Shown piece by piece: positions 51,801 through 60,152 of a DNA stretch of 64,000 bases. The position numbers and the translations under genes are program-made. Each line of letters begins with the position of its first letter. The first letter of the stretch is position 1. Source of the DNA: Pontibacter sp. G13 (GTDB lineage: Bacteria; Bacteroidota; Bacteroidia; J057); assembly GCF_031851795.1 (NCBI RefSeq), contig NZ_CP134696.1, positions 1,421,576-1,485,575 of the forward strand. Direction: 5' to 3'. Under the pieces are notes generated by a model. That model searched no databases. It saw nothing but the letters and a program-made list of their open reading frames with translations, and was not told the DNA's origin.

Positions 51801-52542
51801 ATCCGTCATCCATACTGAGGGTCTCACCAAGCGATTCGGGGCTTTCACTGCGGTGGATCATATCGACCTGACGGTGAATACAGGTGAAATTTTCGGGTTT
51901 TTGGGGGCCAATGGTGCAGGCAAAACCACCGCCATGCGCATGCTCACGGGACTACTCAAACCTACTGAAGGCTCTGCTCAGGTCAATGGATTCGACGTCT
52001 ATCGCCAACCCGAAAATATCAAGCAGACCATCGGGTACATGAGCCAGCGGTTTTCGCTCTACGAAGACCTCACGCTCAAGGAAAACATCCGCTTTTTCGG
52101 AGGGATCTACGGACTCACGGTGGAGCAAATCGAGGAGCGCGGCAATGCCCTGATCGAGCGACTGCACCTACAATCCGTGCAGGACAAGCTGCTGGCGGAG
52201 CTCCCCCTGGGCTGGAAGCAGAAGATCGCGTTCTCGGTAGCGACGATTCACCAACCCAAAATGGTGTTTTTGGACGAACCTACGGGTGGGGTCGATCCCA
52301 TCACGCGGCGGCAGTTTTGGGAATTAATTTACGAAGCGAGTCATCAGGGCATCACCATTTTGGTGACGACCCACTACATGGATGAGGCGGAATATTGCGA
52401 CCGGATTTCCATCATGGTGGCTGGCAAAATCGCCGGAATCGGAGCGCCTTCGGAACTCAAGGCCCAATTTTCTGCGGAGACTATGGATGATGTATTTGTG
52501 AAAGTTGCACGAGGAGATTCCTCCCAAACCCTATCGGCATGA
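51784..52542 (+). CDS. ABC transporter ATP-binding protein 2 (YbhF C-half-like)
   Basis: A 252-residue ATPase starting at ATG 51784. Walker A is GANGAGKTT, the Q-loop region YMSQRFSLYEDLTLKEN, Walker B MVFLDEPTGGVDP and the H-loop VTTHYMDEA with the switch His. Its signature is degenerate, LPLGWKQK in place of LSGGQ, as in the second half of YbhF-type fused ATPases. With the other ATPase, which has a good signature but lacks the switch His, it would give one canonical and one altered ATP site. ATGA overlap with the first permease gene. Confidence 0.9.
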   Translation: MKTTPESVIHTEGLTKRFGAFTAVDHIDLTVNTGEIFGFLGANGAGKTTAMRMLTGLLKPTEGSAQVNGFDVYRQPENIKQTIGYMSQRFSLYEDLTLKENIRFFGGIYGLTVEQIEERGNALIERLHLQSVQDKLLAELPLGWKQKIAFSVATIHQPKMVFLDEPTGGVDPITRRQFWELIYEASHQGITILVTTHYMDEAEYCDRISIMVAGKIAGIGAPSELKAQFSAETMDDVFVKVARGDSSQTLSA

Positions 52543-53648
52543 AGAGACTCATCGGCATCATCCAGAAGGAGTTTTACCATATTTTCCGGGATCAGCGAAC
52601 CCTCCTCATCTTGTTTGGCATTCCAATCGTCCAGATTACCCTGTTTGGATTTGCCATCTCCAACGAGATCAAGGAAGTCCACATCGGGGTAGTTGATCCC
52701 TCCATCGATGAGCAGACACAGGCCATCACCCAGAAGATCGCTTCCACCTCCTATTTCCAGATCGCCCATTGGTCCGTCAGCAACACGGAAGTAGACCGAT
52801 GGTTTCAAGATGGCACTGTCAAGGCTGTGGTCATTTTCCCCCCGAGATTCGCAGAGAAAATCGAGGGAGAAGGAAAGGCTCCGGTCCAGATCATCGCAGA
52901 CGCCACCGACCCCAATTCCGGCATCCAGATCGCCAACTACCTCCAATCGCAAATCAACGCCTACCTCATGGGACTGCTGCCCCCCGGAGCCATGCCCCCT
53001 GCCGCCATCGACATGCAGGTGGAAATGCGGTACAATCCCGAGCTCAAAAGCGTGTACATGTTTGTTCCCGGCCTGATCACCGTCATCATGATGCTCATTT
53101 CCACGATGTTGACAGCCATCGCCATTACCCGCGAAAAGGAAACCGGAACGATGGAGGTCCTTCTCGCCTCTCCCATTCCTCCGGCGATCCTGATTTTGGG
53201 CAAAGTCATCCCCTATCTGCTCTTGGCATTCGCCAATGCACTCATCATCCTCATGATGGGAAGGTGGATTTTCGACGTGCCCATTCTCGGTAGCTTCGGA
53301 CTCTTGCTGGCCGAAACAGGGCTGTATGTACTGGTCTGTCTGGCACTGGGCATCTTGATCTCCACGGTGGCCCAGACCCAACAGGTGGCCTTGCTGATGT
53401 CGCTATTCGCCCTATTCATGCCGACCATGCTACTTTCAGGCTTCATTTTTCCAGTAGAAAATATGCCTTGGCCGCTTCAATGGGTGTCCAAGATCATTCC
53501 AGCGACCTATTTCAACATCATCATCAAGGGGATCATGCTCAAAGGCGGTGGACTGGGCTTGGTGTGGCGGGAAACCGTGACGCTGGGGGGAATCGGCCTA
53601 TTTCTGCTGGCAGTGGGCATCAAGCGTTTCAATATCCGACTCGAATAA
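52539..53648 (+). CDS. ABC-2 type permease 1 (YbhS/YbhR-like)
   Basis: A 369-residue inner-membrane protein: one N-terminal helix (residues 20-42), a large periplasmic domain (about 45-175, including VGVVDPSIDEQTQAITQKIA), and five C-terminal helices with the ABC-2 motif TREKETGTMEVLLASPI near 200-216 and a late FPVENMPWPLQW. It forms the translocation pore with the second permease and the two ATPases. Starts in an ATGA overlap with the second ATPase gene. Confidence 0.92.
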   Translation: MKRLIGIIQKEFYHIFRDQRTLLILFGIPIVQITLFGFAISNEIKEVHIGVVDPSIDEQTQAITQKIASTSYFQIAHWSVSNTEVDRWFQDGTVKAVVIFPPRFAEKIEGEGKAPVQIIADATDPNSGIQIANYLQSQINAYLMGLLPPGAMPPAAIDMQVEMRYNPELKSVYMFVPGLITVIMMLISTMLTAIAITREKETGTMEVLLASPIPPAILILGKVIPYLLLAFANALIILMMGRWIFDVPILGSFGLLLAETGLYVLVCLALGILISTVAQTQQVALLMSLFALFMPTMLLSGFIFPVENMPWPLQWVSKIIPATYFNIIIKGIMLKGGGLGLVWRETVTLGGIGLFLLAVGIKRFNIRLE

Positions 53649-53656
53649 CCAGCATC

Positions 53657-54778
53657 ATGCGCACCTTCAGATTCATCCTCGAAAAGGAGTTCAAGCAGAT
53701 TTTCCGCGATCGGGCATTGCTTCCGTTGTTGCTGGTGATGCCCATTGCGCAGTTGCTCGTGCTATCATTCGCCGCGACATTCGAAGTGGAACATATCAAG
53801 CTTGCCGTGGTGGACAGAGATGGCGGCTCGCTGGCCCGCAATCTTGTAGGTCGCCTGGAAGCCTCCTCCTATTTCGAATTGACCTATTTCGGCCATGCGA
53901 CTGACGTCCACGGGGAAGTGCTCCAAGCAGATATCGCCTCCGTGATGCTGGAGATTCCCGACCATTTTTCCCGGGATCTCCTACTGGGCAGACCATCGAG
54001 CTTGGGGGTGACTGTCAATGCCATCGACGGAATGACCGCAGGGGTCTCCGTCCAATACCTCCAAGGAGTCATCGCGCAGTTTCAGCAGGAACAAGCACTC
54101 GATATCCGCATGAACGCCCCCCAAGCACCTGCCGGGATCGAGATTCAGATGTCCAGCCGTAATTGGTACAACTCCACCCTCAACTACAAATTCTTCATGG
54201 TCCCCGGCTTGCTGGTGTTGCTGGTGAGCATGATCGGGATGTTTTTCACCTCCATGAACATCGTCAAGGAAAAGGAGATCGGCACCATCGAGCAGCTCAA
54301 TGTCACCCCCATCACCAAGGCCCAATTTATCCTCGGCAAGCTCATACCCTTCTGGTGCATCGGCATGGGGATTTTGGCATTTGGCTTGCTGCTGGCACGC
54401 CTGATCTTCGCGGTGCCCATGCGCGGCCCCTTGTATCTGATTTTCGGGTTTGCGATGATCTACCTGCTGGTGGTCCTCGGCATCGGGTTGTTCATCTCCA
54501 CCGTCTCGGATACCCAACAGCAATCCATGTTCATCGCATGGTTTTTCATGATCATCTTCGTGCTGCTGAGCGGCCTGTTCACTCCCATCGAAAACATGCC
54601 CGGCTGGGCGCAAGAGTTGACCCGCCTCAATCCGGTCCGGTATTTCATCGAAGTTACCCGCAGCGTCCTCCTCAAAGGGGCAGGCTGGCAATCCGTTCAG
54701 CATCAATTCCTCATCATTTCGCTCTATGCCATTGTCGTGAATATCGGGGCAGTGCTCTCCTACAGCAAGCGTTCCTAG
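53657..54778 (+). CDS. ABC-2 type permease 2 (YbhS/YbhR-like)
   Basis: A 373-residue permease homologous to the preceding one: MRTFRFILEKEFKQIFRDRAL, an N-terminal helix, a periplasmic domain with LAVVDRDGGSLARNLVGRLE, VKEKEIGTIEQLNVTPITKA near 205 and a closing FTPIENMPGWAQELTRLNP. ATG 53657 is eight bases after the first permease's stop. The two together match the YbhG-YbhF-YbhS-YbhR exporter type known to move drugs and cations in Escherichia coli; the cargo here is unknown. The operon ends here; the following 1.4 kb is repeat-rich. Confidence 0.92.
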   Translation: MRTFRFILEKEFKQIFRDRALLPLLLVMPIAQLLVLSFAATFEVEHIKLAVVDRDGGSLARNLVGRLEASSYFELTYFGHATDVHGEVLQADIASVMLEIPDHFSRDLLLGRPSSLGVTVNAIDGMTAGVSVQYLQGVIAQFQQEQALDIRMNAPQAPAGIEIQMSSRNWYNSTLNYKFFMVPGLLVLLVSMIGMFFTSMNIVKEKEIGTIEQLNVTPITKAQFILGKLIPFWCIGMGILAFGLLLARLIFAVPMRGPLYLIFGFAMIYLLVVLGIGLFISTVSDTQQQSMFIAWFFMIIFVLLSGLFTPIENMPGWAQELTRLNPVRYFIEVTRSVLLKGAGWQSVQHQFLIISLYAIVVNIGAVLSYSKRS

Positions 54779-54793
54779 CTGGAGAGGAGGTGA

Positions 54794-55010
54794 ATTTGGG
54801 CGTGCCCCGGCATGCTTGGCATGGTGAACTGCGCCCAGATCAACAATCGCCGGGTCGGGCTCTTCCGTACTCGCTGGGCGCTCGGTCGGTGGGCATCCAA
54901 GCGGAACCAAGCATGGGATCAGGAAGGAACATCGAGTTATCGCGAAATGAGGGTTGACCTCCACCGACTGAATACTTCAGAGCCCTCACGCCGCCGCAGG
55001 CCATCCGCAC
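54794..55010 (+). repeat. GTGCGG repeat, copy G
   Basis: Starts AATTTGGGCGTGCCCCGGCA and ends CCGCAGGCCATCCGCAC (F orientation). Contains CAACAATCGCCGGGTCGGGC and a Ser/Arg-type spurious coding pattern seen in other copies. Confidence 0.85.
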
Positions 55011-55043
55011 GATTTGGTCTACAGGGCAATATGTCCTTTTTTC

Positions 55044-55190
55044 CTCTTCTCACGCCATTCCCGAAGGGCATCGGCCGAGGCCCGAGCGACAGGGCCCTAT
55101 CGGGAATCTCCCTGAGCGCGTAGCCTTTTGCCAAGTGACAAACCGCTGCCTCATCCCGCAAAATTTCGAAGGGATAGTGCCTGTGGGCCT
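55044..55190 (+). repeat. direct repeat unit 1
   Basis: Begins CTTCTCACGCCATTCCCGAA and ends GGGATAGTGCCTGTGGGCC. Contains an inverted repeat with ATTCCCGA and TCGGGAAT as ends. Nearly identical to unit 2 at 55314-55457, same orientation, start-to-start distance 270 bases. Confidence 0.88.
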
Positions 55191-55313
55191 TGGGGAATGG
55201 ACAGTATCCTTTTGGGACTTGGGAAGCGGGTTCTCGCTTGGGAGATTCCACCTCTGCCCCCCACGCACCAGCCAAGGCCTATGGCAGGCTGGAATGACGA
55301 TTCCGTTTTTGCA

Positions 55314-55457
55314 CCTTCTCACGTGATTCCCGAAGGGCATTGGTTGAGGCCCGAGCGATAGGGGCCCTATCGGGAATCTCCTGAGCGCAGAGCCTTTTGC
55401 CAAGTGAAAAACCGCTGCCTCATCCCGCAAAATTTCGAAGGGATAGTGCCTGTGGGC
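55314..55457 (+). repeat. direct repeat unit 2
   Basis: Same sequence plan as unit 1, including GATTCCCGAAGGGCATTGG, GCCTTTTGCCAAGTGAAAAA and TCCCGCAAAATTTCGAAGGG. It runs straight into the second-family repeat at 55454. Confidence 0.88.
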
Positions 55458-55511
55458 TGGGAAATTTATGCGGGATCTCAAGCTTCGTGCATGCCCGGGC
55501 TTGTCTTTTGC
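55454..55511 (+). repeat. second repeat family, copy 2
   Basis: Reads GGGCTGGGAAATTTATGCGG, then GATCTCAAGCTTCGTGCATG and CCCGGGCTTGTCTTTTGC, homologous to the minus strand at 33120-33179. A later motif, GCAGGGACGTGAGATCCC at about 55587-55604, is also shared with that copy. Confidence 0.75.
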
Positions 55512-55596
55512 CGAGCGCCGAATGATGCCGATGCTCCGATCTTAGCACCCGTCCTGCCCTGCGGGCGCCCTATCGCACGCCCCGCTGCAGGGACGT

Positions 55597-55654
55597 GAGA
55601 TCCCGGATAGGGCCCCAACGCACAGGCCTCGGCGTAAGCCCTTCCGGGATGGCG
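55597..55654 (-). repeat. inverted partial copy of the direct repeat unit
   Basis: GAGATCCCGGATAGGGCCCC to AAGCCCTTCCGGGATGGCG is the reverse complement, with scattered changes, of the ATTCCCGAAGGGC...GGGCCCTATCGGGAATCTC part of units 1 and 2. Confidence 0.7.
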
Positions 55655-55862
55655 CGAAAGGGGGTGGGCTTGGATATGCTGAGCAGGAGCCGGATTACAC
55701 ACAGTCCAGAGCACTTGCCGAAATCCGGCTCAGCGCAAGAGGTCACGGACCAAAACACTCGCAGAATCTCGGTAGAAATGAATGCCTGGCCTGCCCTCTA
55801 GATCCTGAATCGCCCGCCATCGCGCTGGCCACGGCTATGGGCGTTCAGGATGACAGAGAGAA

Positions 55863-56030
55863 GTGCGGATGGCCAGCGGCGGCGATAGGGATGGGAAGGG
55901 CGAGCGCAGCGAGGTCCGGAGCCTTCAGCGGAGGACGGGAGCGACAGCGGACCCCTGGAACAGCCCGGCCCGGCGTCCCTCATGCTCAGGTAGAACGCAT
56001 AGTCCAGCACGCCGGGATCGCCCAGATGCT
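55863..56030 (-). repeat. GTGCGG repeat, copy H
   Basis: R orientation, from GTGCGGATGGCCAGCGGCGG to GGGATCGCCCAGATGCT. Shares GTCCGGAGCCTTCAGCGGAG with copies C and F and GACAGCGGACCCCTGGAAC-type sequence with E. Confidence 0.8.
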
Positions 56031-56221
56031 CAAGATTAAGCAGAAAAGACTGATCCTTTCATCACCGCTCGTTTGGAATATCTCGAACTTCCCTCCCTAT
56101 CAGGTGAACTTCCCCGCCCTACGACATTCCTGAAAGCCAGACTCATCCCGAGGGGGAATTGATGTTATTATCGTGATTTTCCGAAATTCTCGATATTTTG
56201 CAGCAAAACTCCTAGCTTCCA

Positions 56222-57193
56222 ATGAAACGTACTGTATATCTCTCCCTGCTATTTTTGGGTGTATTGATCTACCTGCTCAATGAGCGGGGATTGTTGACCC
56301 AACTCCCCCAAGATCCGGTAGGCACCCTCGAACAATTGCTTGAGCCGCCAGCGAACACCGAGACGCCCGCCACCCCCGAAACGCCTTCCACCCCACGCTC
56401 CACCCCTGCACCCACTACCAAACTGGGGCCTGACGAATTTTCGGTGATCACCTGGAACATTCAGGATTTGGGAAGCAGCAAGACTGACCTCGAGATCGCA
56501 TACATGGCCGAGGTGGTACGCGAAGCAGACATTGTAGCCATCCAAGAGGTGGTCGCTGGCAATGGCGGTGCCCAAGCAGTCGCCAAGCTCGCAGACGAAC
56601 TCAACCGCATGGGCGCCCAGTGGGATTATCGGATCAGTGATCCGACGACCGATGACAATCGCCACATGGTGGAGCGCTATGCATATCTATGGAAACCGAG
56701 CAGATTCAGCGTTCAGGGCAGGCCCAAGCTCGCCGTCAAGTTTGAGCGAGAAATCTCCCGTGAGCCATACCTAGGGATATTTGTAGACAAGGCTGGGCGC
56801 AAGGTGACCTTAGCGAGTTTCCATGCCATTCCGACCAGCAAGGACCCTGAGACCGAGGTGGTGCATCTCAAGGAGTTCCCGAGTTCATATCGTACAGGTG
56901 AATTGTTGATGATGGGGGATTTCAATCTAGCGCATGATCATGAGGTATTTGATCACTTGGAGGACCGCGGATACGAGCCAGCGGTAGTCGAAGGCAAAAC
57001 CAGCCTCAGAATGAAACCCAAGGCCGATGGAGATTATTTCTCCAAGCAGTACGACAACCTCTTCTACCAGCCGAAAGATTTCAGGCTAAAATCTATGCAG
57101 ATCATCGATATTGTCCCTGATTTCGACAACCTCAAAGCTGCACGTGGTATTTCAGACCACCTTCCTGTGCAGGTAGTGCTGAAGTGGCGCTAA
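56222..57193 (+). CDS. endonuclease/exonuclease/phosphatase (EEP) family protein
   Basis: A 323-residue protein with an N-terminal hydrophobic segment (residues 4-19) that may act as anchor or signal, a Pro/Thr-rich linker at about 38-67 (ETPATPETPSTPRSTP), and an EEP fold: VITWNIQDLG, IVAIQEVVAG (metal Glu), SFHAIPTSKD (His), LLMMGDFNLAHD (Asp, Asn) and ARGISDHLPVQV (Asp-His). All expected catalytic residues are present. Substrates in this family range from DNA to phosphoinositides and sphingomyelin; an exported DNase I-like nuclease is the simplest reading. A single gene followed by its own terminator. Confidence 0.88.
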   Translation: MKRTVYLSLLFLGVLIYLLNERGLLTQLPQDPVGTLEQLLEPPANTETPATPETPSTPRSTPAPTTKLGPDEFSVITWNIQDLGSSKTDLEIAYMAEVVREADIVAIQEVVAGNGGAQAVAKLADELNRMGAQWDYRISDPTTDDNRHMVERYAYLWKPSRFSVQGRPKLAVKFEREISREPYLGIFVDKAGRKVTLASFHAIPTSKDPETEVVHLKEFPSSYRTGELLMMGDFNLAHDHEVFDHLEDRGYEPAVVEGKTSLRMKPKADGDYFSKQYDNLFYQPKDFRLKSMQIIDIVPDFDNLKAARGISDHLPVQVVLKWR

Positions 57194-57213
57194 GCGCTCA
57201 GAAGCACATACAT

Positions 57214-57259
57214 CATCGGCCTGTTTGATCTTCATAGATTAAACAGGCCGATTGTTTTG
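57214..57259 (+). terminator. rho-independent terminator after the EEP gene
   Basis: Arms ATCGGCCTGTTT and AAACAGGCCGAT (12 bp perfect) followed by TGTTTTGTGG, 21 bases past the stop codon. The rest of 57194-57524 shows no other recognised feature. Confidence 0.85.
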
Positions 57260-57524
57260 TGGAATGATTCAAAAATACGACTGTCCAAAAGCGGAATGAT
57301 CCAGTTTTCTATCTATAGGTATGTCAAAAAAATGGCGTTTCTGTCAAGTATTGCGGTCCCGAATCGAGAATACAGCCATAAAAATCCAAAAATCAGGCAA
57401 TTATTGACCATCGCAGCGATCTGAAAGTCCGACAAATTGCATCTTTTGAGATGTTAAGCTACCACTGATAAGCATTTCCTGCTGGAGAAGGGAATCCTTT
57501 TTTTTGAGGATAAATACAGGAATT

Positions 57525-59810
57525 ATGTCGGAGGTCGCTTCGATGCCATTCACAAAGGCTCTACGTACACGCTATCTACTTGCATTTGGAATTGCAGCAG
57601 CCGTATTGATCGTCAGTCAATCGGTCTTGTACTATTCCCTTTCAGGTCAATCCTTTGATGCCAATGTGATCAATCGGGCGGGAAGGCAACGAATGCGTAG
57701 CCAGTCAATCACCAAATCCATCCTCGCGTATCAGCTGGCAGAATCCTCCGAAGATTCCCTGATGGAATTGGCTCGACTTGAGGCCACCATGGGCGCATGG
57801 ACGCAGACCCACCGATGGCTCACCCAAAACACCTCCCATAAGCATCCCAACAGCCCATTTATCACCAGACAGTTTGAGGAGTTAGAACCCATATTTCTGG
57901 CGATGCATGCCTTGGTGGAAAACATGAAAGGGCAGATCAAACCCGGAGACGTCGCTCAATTGCGATCTCTAGAATCTGAGTTCCTGAACCGAATGGATGC
58001 CATCGTTTCCCAGTACGAGCAGGAATCCAACGAGACGCTAATCATCATCTATCGGCTGGAGATGATCATTTTCCTCTTCGCGATTGGATTGCCCTTGATC
58101 ATTGGTGCATGGCTATTCAGGCCCCTCCTCCAGAGCCTTGAAGCATCCATCAAAAAACGAGATGAGTTTGAAGAACACCTACGCGCCAAGAATCAATCAT
58201 TGGAACAGGCCAAAGCCCAAGCCGACAAAGCCAACGAAGCCAAATCGGCATTCCTCGCCCACATGAGTCATGAGATCCGCACACCGATGAACGGCATCAT
58301 CGGCATGACAGAATTGCTCAAAGATTCCCAATTGACGGAGGAACAGCAGTCCTTCGCCACCGCCATCGCCCAAAGCTCCGATCGGCTCCTCTTGCTGGTA
58401 AACGACATCCTAGACATTTCCAAAATCGAGGCGGGTAAGCTCGAACTTGAAATTCAACCCTTCGATCTGCTAGAAGCATTTGAAGAATCCATTGCGCTGA
58501 TAGCAGCGGATGCCCGCAAAAAACGCGTAGAACTCTTATTCGATTTCGACCCCAAAATCAATGCGCAGGTGGCGGGAGATGGGCTGAGGATTCGGCAGAT
58601 CCTCTTGAACTTGTTGAGCAATGCACTCAAGTTCACCCAATCGGGTCATATCTTTCTACAGACCAGACACATTGAATCTGACGAGCAATCGGTGACTTTT
58701 TCTTGTCACGTAATCGATACCGGAATTGGGATTCCCGCACATCTTCAGGCTCGGTTATTTCAGGCATTCACACAAGCTGATGCCTCGATTTCGCGCAAGC
58801 ATGGAGGATCGGGTTTGGGGCTTACGATCTGCCGGGATCTAACCCAAATGATGGGCGGCACCATCGGCTTTTCTTCAAACGAAGGAATCGGTTCAGATTT
58901 CCACTTTACCCTGAAACTTCCCATTTCCCAAAAGCTCCCATCCTCCTTGCCAGCCAGCAAGACACCGCTCGCCTCCAAGCACTGCTGGTTGATAGATGAC
59001 CATGAACTCAACCTCATGATATTGGAGCGCCTGGTAACACAATGGGGAGGCACCTTCACCTCCTTTTCGCATCCAAGGGAAGTATTGGACCTCGTGTATG
59101 CGGGTAAAACCCATGATGCTCAACGTCCAGATCTCATGATGGTCGACTTCAACATGCCCGGTATGGATGGAGCTGAATTGGCCCAGCGCATGCGGAAAAC
59201 CACCGGATTTGGGGATGTTCCCATGATCTTGATGAGTTCCTTGCAGGCTTTGACGGATTCACAGCGAAGCGGCTTTGAATCCTGCCTATTCAAGCCCATT
59301 CGCCAAACTCAATTGACAGATGCAATTCGGCACATATTTGATCCTACGCCAGAAACTTCCCCCTCCCTCCCAAATCAAGCCCCAAAAAAGAAACGGAAAT
59401 TCCCCATCCTATTGGCGGAAGACAATCCCATCAGTCAGCAGTTGATGATCAATGTGTTTGATCGATTAGGCTATGAGGTCGATGTGGCAGAAAATGGAGA
59501 AGTAGCCGTGGAATTGTGGAGACGGGGAAAGCATCCGTTGATCTTCATGGATATGTCCATGCCAGTCATGGACGGGATCGATGCTACACGGAATATATTG
59601 AAACTCGATACGGAGAATCCTCCCATCATTGTGGCACTGACGGCAAATGTGCACTTGTCGGATCGGGCGGCATGTTTGGAAGCGGGCATGAGAGGCTTCC
59701 TGTCCAAACCCGTCAAAATCAATCAACTCAGGGAGGTACTCAGCAAATGGAGTGAAGAGATCGGCGGGGATCCCAGTCCCTCCTCCAAGCCCCAACAGGA
59801 AGTTGGATGA
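57525..59810 (+). CDS. hybrid histidine kinase with PilJ-type N-terminal sensor and two receiver domains
   Basis: A 761-residue protein. Helix 1 (about 18-38) is followed by a periplasmic helical domain opening with [18 protein letters not shown], the signature of the type IV pili methyl-accepting chemotaxis N-terminal (PilJ-N/NIT-related) domain, and helix 2 (about 178-198). A coiled coil then leads to HisKA with His249 in [10 protein letters not shown], HATPase ([20 protein letters not shown]), receiver 1 with Asp541 (DFNMPGMDG) and receiver 2 with Asp676 (DMSMPVMDG). ATG 57525 is chosen over a TTG at 57504; ATG 57543 is also possible. A paralogue follows 342 bases downstream. No output regulator is adjacent. 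Confidence 0.93.
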   Translation: MSEVASMPFTKALRTRYLLAFGIAAAVLIVSQSVLYYSLSGQSFDANVINRAGRQRMRSQSITKSILAYQLAESSEDSLMELARLEATMGAWTQTHRWLTQNTSHKHPNSPFITRQFEELEPIFLAMHALVENMKGQIKPGDVAQLRSLESEFLNRMDAIVSQYEQESNETLIIIYRLEMIIFLFAIGLPLIIGAWLFRPLLQSLEASIKKRDEFEEHLRAKNQSLEQAKAQADKANEAKSAFLAHMSHEIRTPMNGIIGMTELLKDSQLTEEQQSFATAIAQSSDRLLLLVNDILDISKIEAGKLELEIQPFDLLEAFEESIALIAADARKKRVELLFDFDPKINAQVAGDGLRIRQILLNLLSNALKFTQSGHIFLQTRHIESDEQSVTFSCHVIDTGIGIPAHLQARLFQAFTQADASISRKHGGSGLGLTICRDLTQMMGGTIGFSSNEGIGSDFHFTLKLPISQKLPSSLPASKTPLASKHCWLIDDHELNLMILERLVTQWGGTFTSFSHPREVLDLVYAGKTHDAQRPDLMMVDFNMPGMDGAELAQRMRKTTGFGDVPMILMSSLQALTDSQRSGFESCLFKPIRQTQLTDAIRHIFDPTPETSPSLPNQAPKKKRKFPILLAEDNPISQQLMINVFDRLGYEVDVAENGEVAVELWRRGKHPLIFMDMSMPVMDGIDATRNILKLDTENPPIIVALTANVHLSDRAACLEAGMRGFLSKPVKINQLREVLSKWSEEIGGDPSPSSKPQQEVG

Positions 59811-60152
59811 TGGCCTCGACCCGTGATTTTTCACGAGCTCAAACCCTTCCCCGAATCCAGTCCAACATCTTCGTGATTCATTTAGGACTAAAAGCGATTG
59901 GCAAAATAGACCAATTCTGACAGCCGATTATTCCCTTCCCAAAGATCCGCATAAGCGCTTCATCCCTCCTACTGGAAGCGAATCCATCTATTCCCCTGCA
60001 CGAAAGGTCCGATTCCTACACCCATCATCTGGCGCCCATTTAGGCAATTCTGACAGGCGTAACGCAACTCACTGAAGATCCGAAGTTTATTCGAAGCGAC
60101 GAATTAACTTATCCAGCAAATTGGAATGCTCATGTTGTTGCTTGCTCCAGAA
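59811..60152. other. 342-bp gap between the two paralogous kinase genes
   Basis: No gene, hairpin with T-run or repeat was recognised. It separates the two kinases enough that the second probably has its own promoter, but no convincing TAnnTTTG box was found. Confidence 0.5.

Larger units (their letters stand above)
54779..56221. repeat. composite repeat block 2 (gene-free, facing GTGCGG copies G and H)
   Basis: No believable gene in 1.44 kb. Copy G (F) and copy H (R) face each other with their TTTGGGCG-type ends outermost. Between them lie two direct copies of a roughly 145-base unit, a member of the second repeat family and an inverted piece of the direct unit. The order resembles block 1 at 32.8-33.7 kb. 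Short frames crossing it are derived from repeats. Confidence 0.7.

Noticed and set aside
53981-54964. A 327-codon minus-strand frame and a 264-codon + frame over the second permease
   Set aside because: His/Gln/Gly-rich shadow translations that overlap an ABC-2 permease and run into a repeat.
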